Part shown: positions 31,701 to 33,923 of the stretch, piece after piece | Position numbering within the stretch: the stretch's first letter is position 1 | How the letters are laid out: each line of letters begins with the position of its first letter | Assembly (NCBI GenBank): GCA_016933175.1 | Contig: JAFGBK010000125.1 | Coordinates: 1 to 33,923, forward strand | Reading direction: 5' to 3' | Origin: Candidatus Krumholzibacteriota bacterium | Lineage (GTDB): Bacteria > Krumholzibacteriota > Krumholzibacteriia > JACNKJ01 | DNA: 33,923 nucleotides | Translations under genes and position numbers: made by a program | The notes under the pieces: model-generated | Told to the model about the DNA's origin: nothing | The model's database searches: none | What the model saw: only the letters and a program-made list of their open reading frames with translations

Positions 31701-32079
31701 CGCCGCGCCCGTGCGCTTCCAGCTTCCCCTCTACGCCCTCGCCCTGGCGCGCGAGGAGCGCGTGGCCGGCAGCGCCTTCCTGTCCGTGGCGAAGCGCCAC
31801 CTGCGCGGCCGCTTCCGCGAGGCGCTGAAGGCGGACCACGCGCCCTTCGCCGTGCAGCGCAGCCCGGGCCAGTGGCTCTCCGACGACGACTGGACGGCCT
31901 GGCTGTCGGCGGCCGCCGCGCGGGCGCGGGAGATCGTGGCCGCCATCCGCCGCGGCGAACTGGACCCGTCGCCCCGCGTGGGGGAGGACGTCTGCCGGTA
32001 CTGCCCCTTCCCGCTCCTGTGCCGCGAGGCGCGGCGGGGCAAGGGCGTTCCCGGCGCGGACGGAGAGGACGAGCCGTGA
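28789..32079 (+). CDS. addB: AddB-type helicase-nuclease subunit
   Basis: AddB joins AddA to process double-strand DNA ends for recombination. The 1096-residue protein starts at TTG 28789, behind GGGGGGAGG, so that Walker A (GPAGSGKT) falls at residues 7-14 as usual. Helicase-like remnants include LVFVCGLNEGRFP and EERYLFYVAVTRAARRL. The C-terminal RecB-like nuclease has GRVDRVD and LVLDLKRG. Four cysteines for the iron-sulfur staple are present: Cys788 (DYADCPYRW), then 1069, 1072 and 1078 (CRYCPFPLLC). An Ala/Gly/Pro-rich insert encoded at 30079-30200 interrupts the middle. Its stop overlaps the GTG start of addA by four bases. Confidence 0.92.
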   Translation: MHELVVGPAGSGKTRRCVQRCLEALAARRPVLYLVPNRDEELQLHRRLLDAVPADGLLLPGVERFQGLVRRILDRAAPGWAPWDPLARRLRVERLLHAADAGALGAGARTAGFAAQLDSLLAELDDGGVAPAELADLAGRLARRRDRERVAALARLQAALRDEAAPRLDHGAALRRACEALEAEPELLAAEDGGRPVLIVDGFSNLTPLQIRLLDALVAGADAACLALCLDPRDLDAPAPRPPFERLHVLALRYAERPDWRVTRLAEPRRYAAPALAGLATRLFRGSGGGDLDPGDCLTELVGATPRDEAEGVLRELRLALAGGTPPNRIAVLARDDSLVDLLAGLLAREGIPFHARRRGSLARLPLADLVLALLDWATGLRPVADLPRRLRGGYSDLDDATLAGLQRRAREVGVPLGVGWDAFLDEARAGRGTGARDGATPLDASAAREPADGGAAAGGAARARPEPADPAWDWLHWSRGLPAGTIDGATWRREILDPLLDLLRRRLLRRGATALARSEFAAAPLRELRLDLPALEHLAEAGRLLGEAGTPGGLAAAPPAWVRAFRRAVEARMVPERLGCEGGGVALGNPLAVRLPELDLVFVCGLNEGRFPPPVREHPLLRESERELLAEAGPRLASRRDRQAEERYLFYVAVTRAARRLVLSRAQRDEQGRQLAPSLFLLELGTLLAASPPRLMSPPRSLPGKLRAPLGRRHLLQAVLLAAGGREATALAEAAEAFLADRGDGLLLAAARRRRAEPGLAGDPGLAPHLAARERFSPTQLEDYADCPYRWLAGRLLNLEEAEDYEAGPREEGALYHAALERLWREADGDPAALADPVTRRARLASAFAAARGELAAEHPSLLMPRFAAEDARRVERLDAFLARDLARLAATGARPDPTGLERDWILDSAALPGAGTDEVAGGDAKPGAAGAAGGPFTLAGRVDRVDRLPGGEVLVLDLKRGDPKPEAAGAAPVRFQLPLYALALAREERVAGSAFLSVAKRHLRGRFREALKADHAPFAVQRSPGQWLSDDDWTAWLSAAAARAREIVAAIRRGELDPSPRVGEDVCRYCPFPLLCREARRGKGVPGADGEDEP

Positions 32080-33923
32080 GCCGCCCCCGCCTCAACGACG
32101 AGCAGCGGGCGGCCGTCGAGGCCCTGGAGTGCCACCTCCTCCTGGCCGCCGGCGCCGGCAGCGGCAAGACCCGCGTGCTGGTGGAGCGCTACCTGCGCAT
32201 CCTGGAGGACGGTGGCTGGGATCCCGACCTGCCCGCGCGGCTGCTGGCCATCACCTTCACGGAGAAGGCCGCCCAGGAGATGCGCGAGCGCATCCTGCGC
32301 GCCCTGCTCGAGCGCGCCGCGGACCTGGGCGCGGGTGATCCGGCGGCGGCGCGCCTGGCCGCCCTGCGGCGCGAGATGGAGGCGGCGCCCATCTCCACCA
32401 TCCACGGCTTCTGCAGCCGCGTGCTCCGGGAGAACGCCGTGGAGGCCGGCCTCGATCCGCAGTTCCGCGTGCCCTCGGAGCTGGAGCAGATCCGCCTGGA
32501 GCAGTCCTGCCTGGAGGCCCTCTTCGCGGAGGCGACGCCGGAGCTGGCGCGCCTGGTCACGGCGCTGGGCGCCGACCCGGTGGCCGACGCCCTGCGTTCC
32601 CTGGGCGCCCTGCGGCGCAGCCTCGGCCTGGAGGACGCGGACCTGGCCGAGGCGTCCCTGCCGGCCCTGGTGGCCGAGCACGCCAAGCTGGGCCGCCTCG
32701 GCCTGGGGCGCGCCCTGGTCTGCTGGCTGACCGAACTGCCGGGGCGCGTGGACGGCCTCGCCGGCCACGTGCCCGGCGGCGAGCACTGGAGCGAGAAGGG
32801 CCGCGCGATGATCGCTGCCGCCCGCGACCTGGCCGCGGGCCTGCGCGTGGCCTTCCCCGATGCGGCGGCCATCGCGGCCGTGGCAGAGCCGCTCAAGGGC
32901 CTGCCCCAGACCGCCGACGGTGCGAAGGACGAGCGGCTCGCCAGGAAGCTCAAGGCCCTGCGGGACGACCTCGCCGCCGCGGCCGCGGATGCCGCCCTGA
33001 TCGCCGCCGGTCCGGCGGGGGATGCGCCGCCCCTCGCCGCCGCGCCCGGCGAAGAAGGCGCGCCGGCCGCCACGATCGGCGACAGGAGCGCTCCCGACAG
33101 CGAGGCCGGCGCCGCGCGCGCGCGCCCGGCCGGACTGGAAATGGACTTCCTGCGCCTGCTGCGGCGCCACCAGGAGCGCCTGCGCGCCGAGAAGGCTCAG
33201 CGCGCCTGGCTGGACTTCGAGGACCTGCAGCTGCGCGCGGTGGCGCTCCTGGAAAGCAACGATGTCGTGCGCGAGCGCTACCACCGGCAGCTGCGCCACG
33301 TCATGGTCGACGAGTTCCAGGACACGAACCTGCTGCAGCTGCGTCTCGTGCGCGCCCTGGTGCCGCCGGGCACGCCGCCCGGGCGATGCTGCCTCTTCCT
33401 GGTGGGGGACGCGCGGCAGTCCATCTACGCCTTCCGCAACGCCGACGTGGACCTCTTTCGCGGGCTGCACGCCAAGATGGCCGCGCGCGACGAGACGGGC
33501 AACCTGCGCCTCAACTACCGCAGCCATCCGGACCTGTTGGACTTCATCAGTCACCTGTTCCCGCGCGAGGAGTTCCCGCCCCTGCAAGCGGGCCTGGAGA
33601 CAATCTACGCGGAGCACTGCCTCAGCGCGGCGCCGCGCGTGCGCGTCCTGGCGGCGCCCGGCGGGGACGGAGCCGCCGCGGGGGCCGAGCGCGCGGCGCG
33701 GGCCCTGGCCGCGGCCCTGCGAGAGGCCAAGGAGGGCGGGCTGCCCGTCCTGGATCTCCACGAGGACTCGCCCCGGGAGCGGCCCATCGGCTGGGGGGAC
33801 ATGGCCGTGCTGCTGCGCGCGGGCACGGGAGCGCCCGCCGTCACCCGGGCGCTGGAGGAGGCCGGTATTCCCTACACCGCCAGCGCCGGCCGCGAGACCT
33901 TCCTGCGCGAGGAGCTGCGCGAC
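32076..33923 (+). CDS. addA: AddA-type UvrD-like helicase (3' end cut by window)
   Basis: The 616 visible residues are the ATPase part of an AddA/RexA-type helicase-nuclease. Motif I is AAGAGSGKT (Lys31), motif Ia AITFTEKAAQEM, motif II VDEFQDTN, motif III LVGDARQSIYAFRNAD and motif IV LNYRSHPDLL. STIHGFCSRVLREN marks the typical AddA region. The C-terminal helicase motifs and nuclease lie outside the window. GTG 32076 overlaps the addB TGA as GTGA and follows GGAGAGG. A low-complexity stretch encoded at about 32989-33138 is inserted before the LDFEDLQ segment. Pairing with AddB makes AddA more likely than a plain UvrD or PcrA. Confidence 0.92.
   Translation, partial: MSRPRLNDEQRAAVEALECHLLLAAGAGSGKTRVLVERYLRILEDGGWDPDLPARLLAITFTEKAAQEMRERILRALLERAADLGAGDPAAARLAALRREMEAAPISTIHGFCSRVLRENAVEAGLDPQFRVPSELEQIRLEQSCLEALFAEATPELARLVTALGADPVADALRSLGALRRSLGLEDADLAEASLPALVAEHAKLGRLGLGRALVCWLTELPGRVDGLAGHVPGGEHWSEKGRAMIAAARDLAAGLRVAFPDAAAIAAVAEPLKGLPQTADGAKDERLARKLKALRDDLAAAAADAALIAAGPAGDAPPLAAAPGEEGAPAATIGDRSAPDSEAGAARARPAGLEMDFLRLLRRHQERLRAEKAQRAWLDFEDLQLRAVALLESNDVVRERYHRQLRHVMVDEFQDTNLLQLRLVRALVPPGTPPGRCCLFLVGDARQSIYAFRNADVDLFRGLHAKMAARDETGNLRLNYRSHPDLLDFISHLFPREEFPPLQAGLETIYAEHCLSAAPRVRVLAAPGGDGAAAGAERAARALAAALREAKEGGLPVLDLHEDSPRERPIGWGDMAVLLRAGTGAPAVTRALEEAGIPYTASAGRETFLREELRD

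Noticed and set aside
28768..31839. A 1023-residue minus-strand open frame opposite addB
   Set aside because: It has low-complexity composition (Gln, Gly, Ala, Arg) and no domain, and it lies opposite a clear AddB gene with Walker A and cluster cysteines.

Overview
The window is about 34 kb of very GC-rich DNA, roughly 70% G+C by eye, densely packed with genes on both strands. It carries 24 recognisable protein-coding genes, of which the first and last are cut by the window edges. No RNA gene, insertion sequence, prophage gene or CRISPR array was seen. Several features point to a Gram-negative, didermal bacterium of the FCB/Krumholzibacteriota/Eisenbacteria type: a PorV-like barrel fused to an OmpA domain, a secreted protein ending in a FlgD/type-A-sorting-like domain, a Pmp-type beta-helix protein, an FG-GAP protein, DUF5362, and a DUF4912-GH57 pair. 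This placement is an inference from gene content, not a phylogenetic result.

Layout. 1-1800: a long-chain-type acyl-CoA dehydrogenase (minus, partial) diverges from a FadR-like TetR regulator; an inverted repeat marks both promoters. 1908-5069 (minus): rqcH-like NFACT gene followed by a secreted beta-helix protein. 5196-9055 (plus): a surface module of a thrombospondin type-3 repeat protein and a PorV-OmpA fusion. 9150-9929 (minus): secreted FG-GAP protein. 10157-18197 (plus): a housekeeping run DUF4912, GH57 branching enzyme, yicC, gmk, rpoZ, coaBC, family-4 uracil-DNA glycosylase and dnaB, with many start-stop overlaps, closed by a strong hairpin. 18261-18629 (minus): DUF5362 membrane protein. 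18849-23749 (plus): Lon-like AAA protease, an RdhA/QueG-like cobalamin iron-sulfur protein, and a glutamine amidotransferase-GNAT fusion. 23826-24969 (minus): formylglycine-enzyme-like secreted protein and Smr protein. 25143-27559 (plus): secreted beta-propeller protein and a small membrane protein. 27588-28691 (minus): GT4 glycosyltransferase. 28789-33923 (plus): addB and partial addA.

How the genes fit together. One block covers glycogen-type glucan branching plus core nucleotide, CoA, transcription and replication functions. A second is a secreted/outer-membrane module in which the downstream barrel could retain or display the upstream repeat protein. A third is a small operon pairing a regulatory-type Lon protease with a cytosolic cobalamin iron-sulfur reductase relative and a two-domain amidotransferase-acetyltransferase of unknown substrate. 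The last is the AddAB recombination nuclease. The most interesting points are the PorV-OmpA/TSP3 pair, the RdhA-like plus GATase-GNAT operon, the fad operator candidate, substitutions at usually conserved residues of RqcH, CoaB and the FGE-like protein, and low-complexity inserts in several conserved enzymes.
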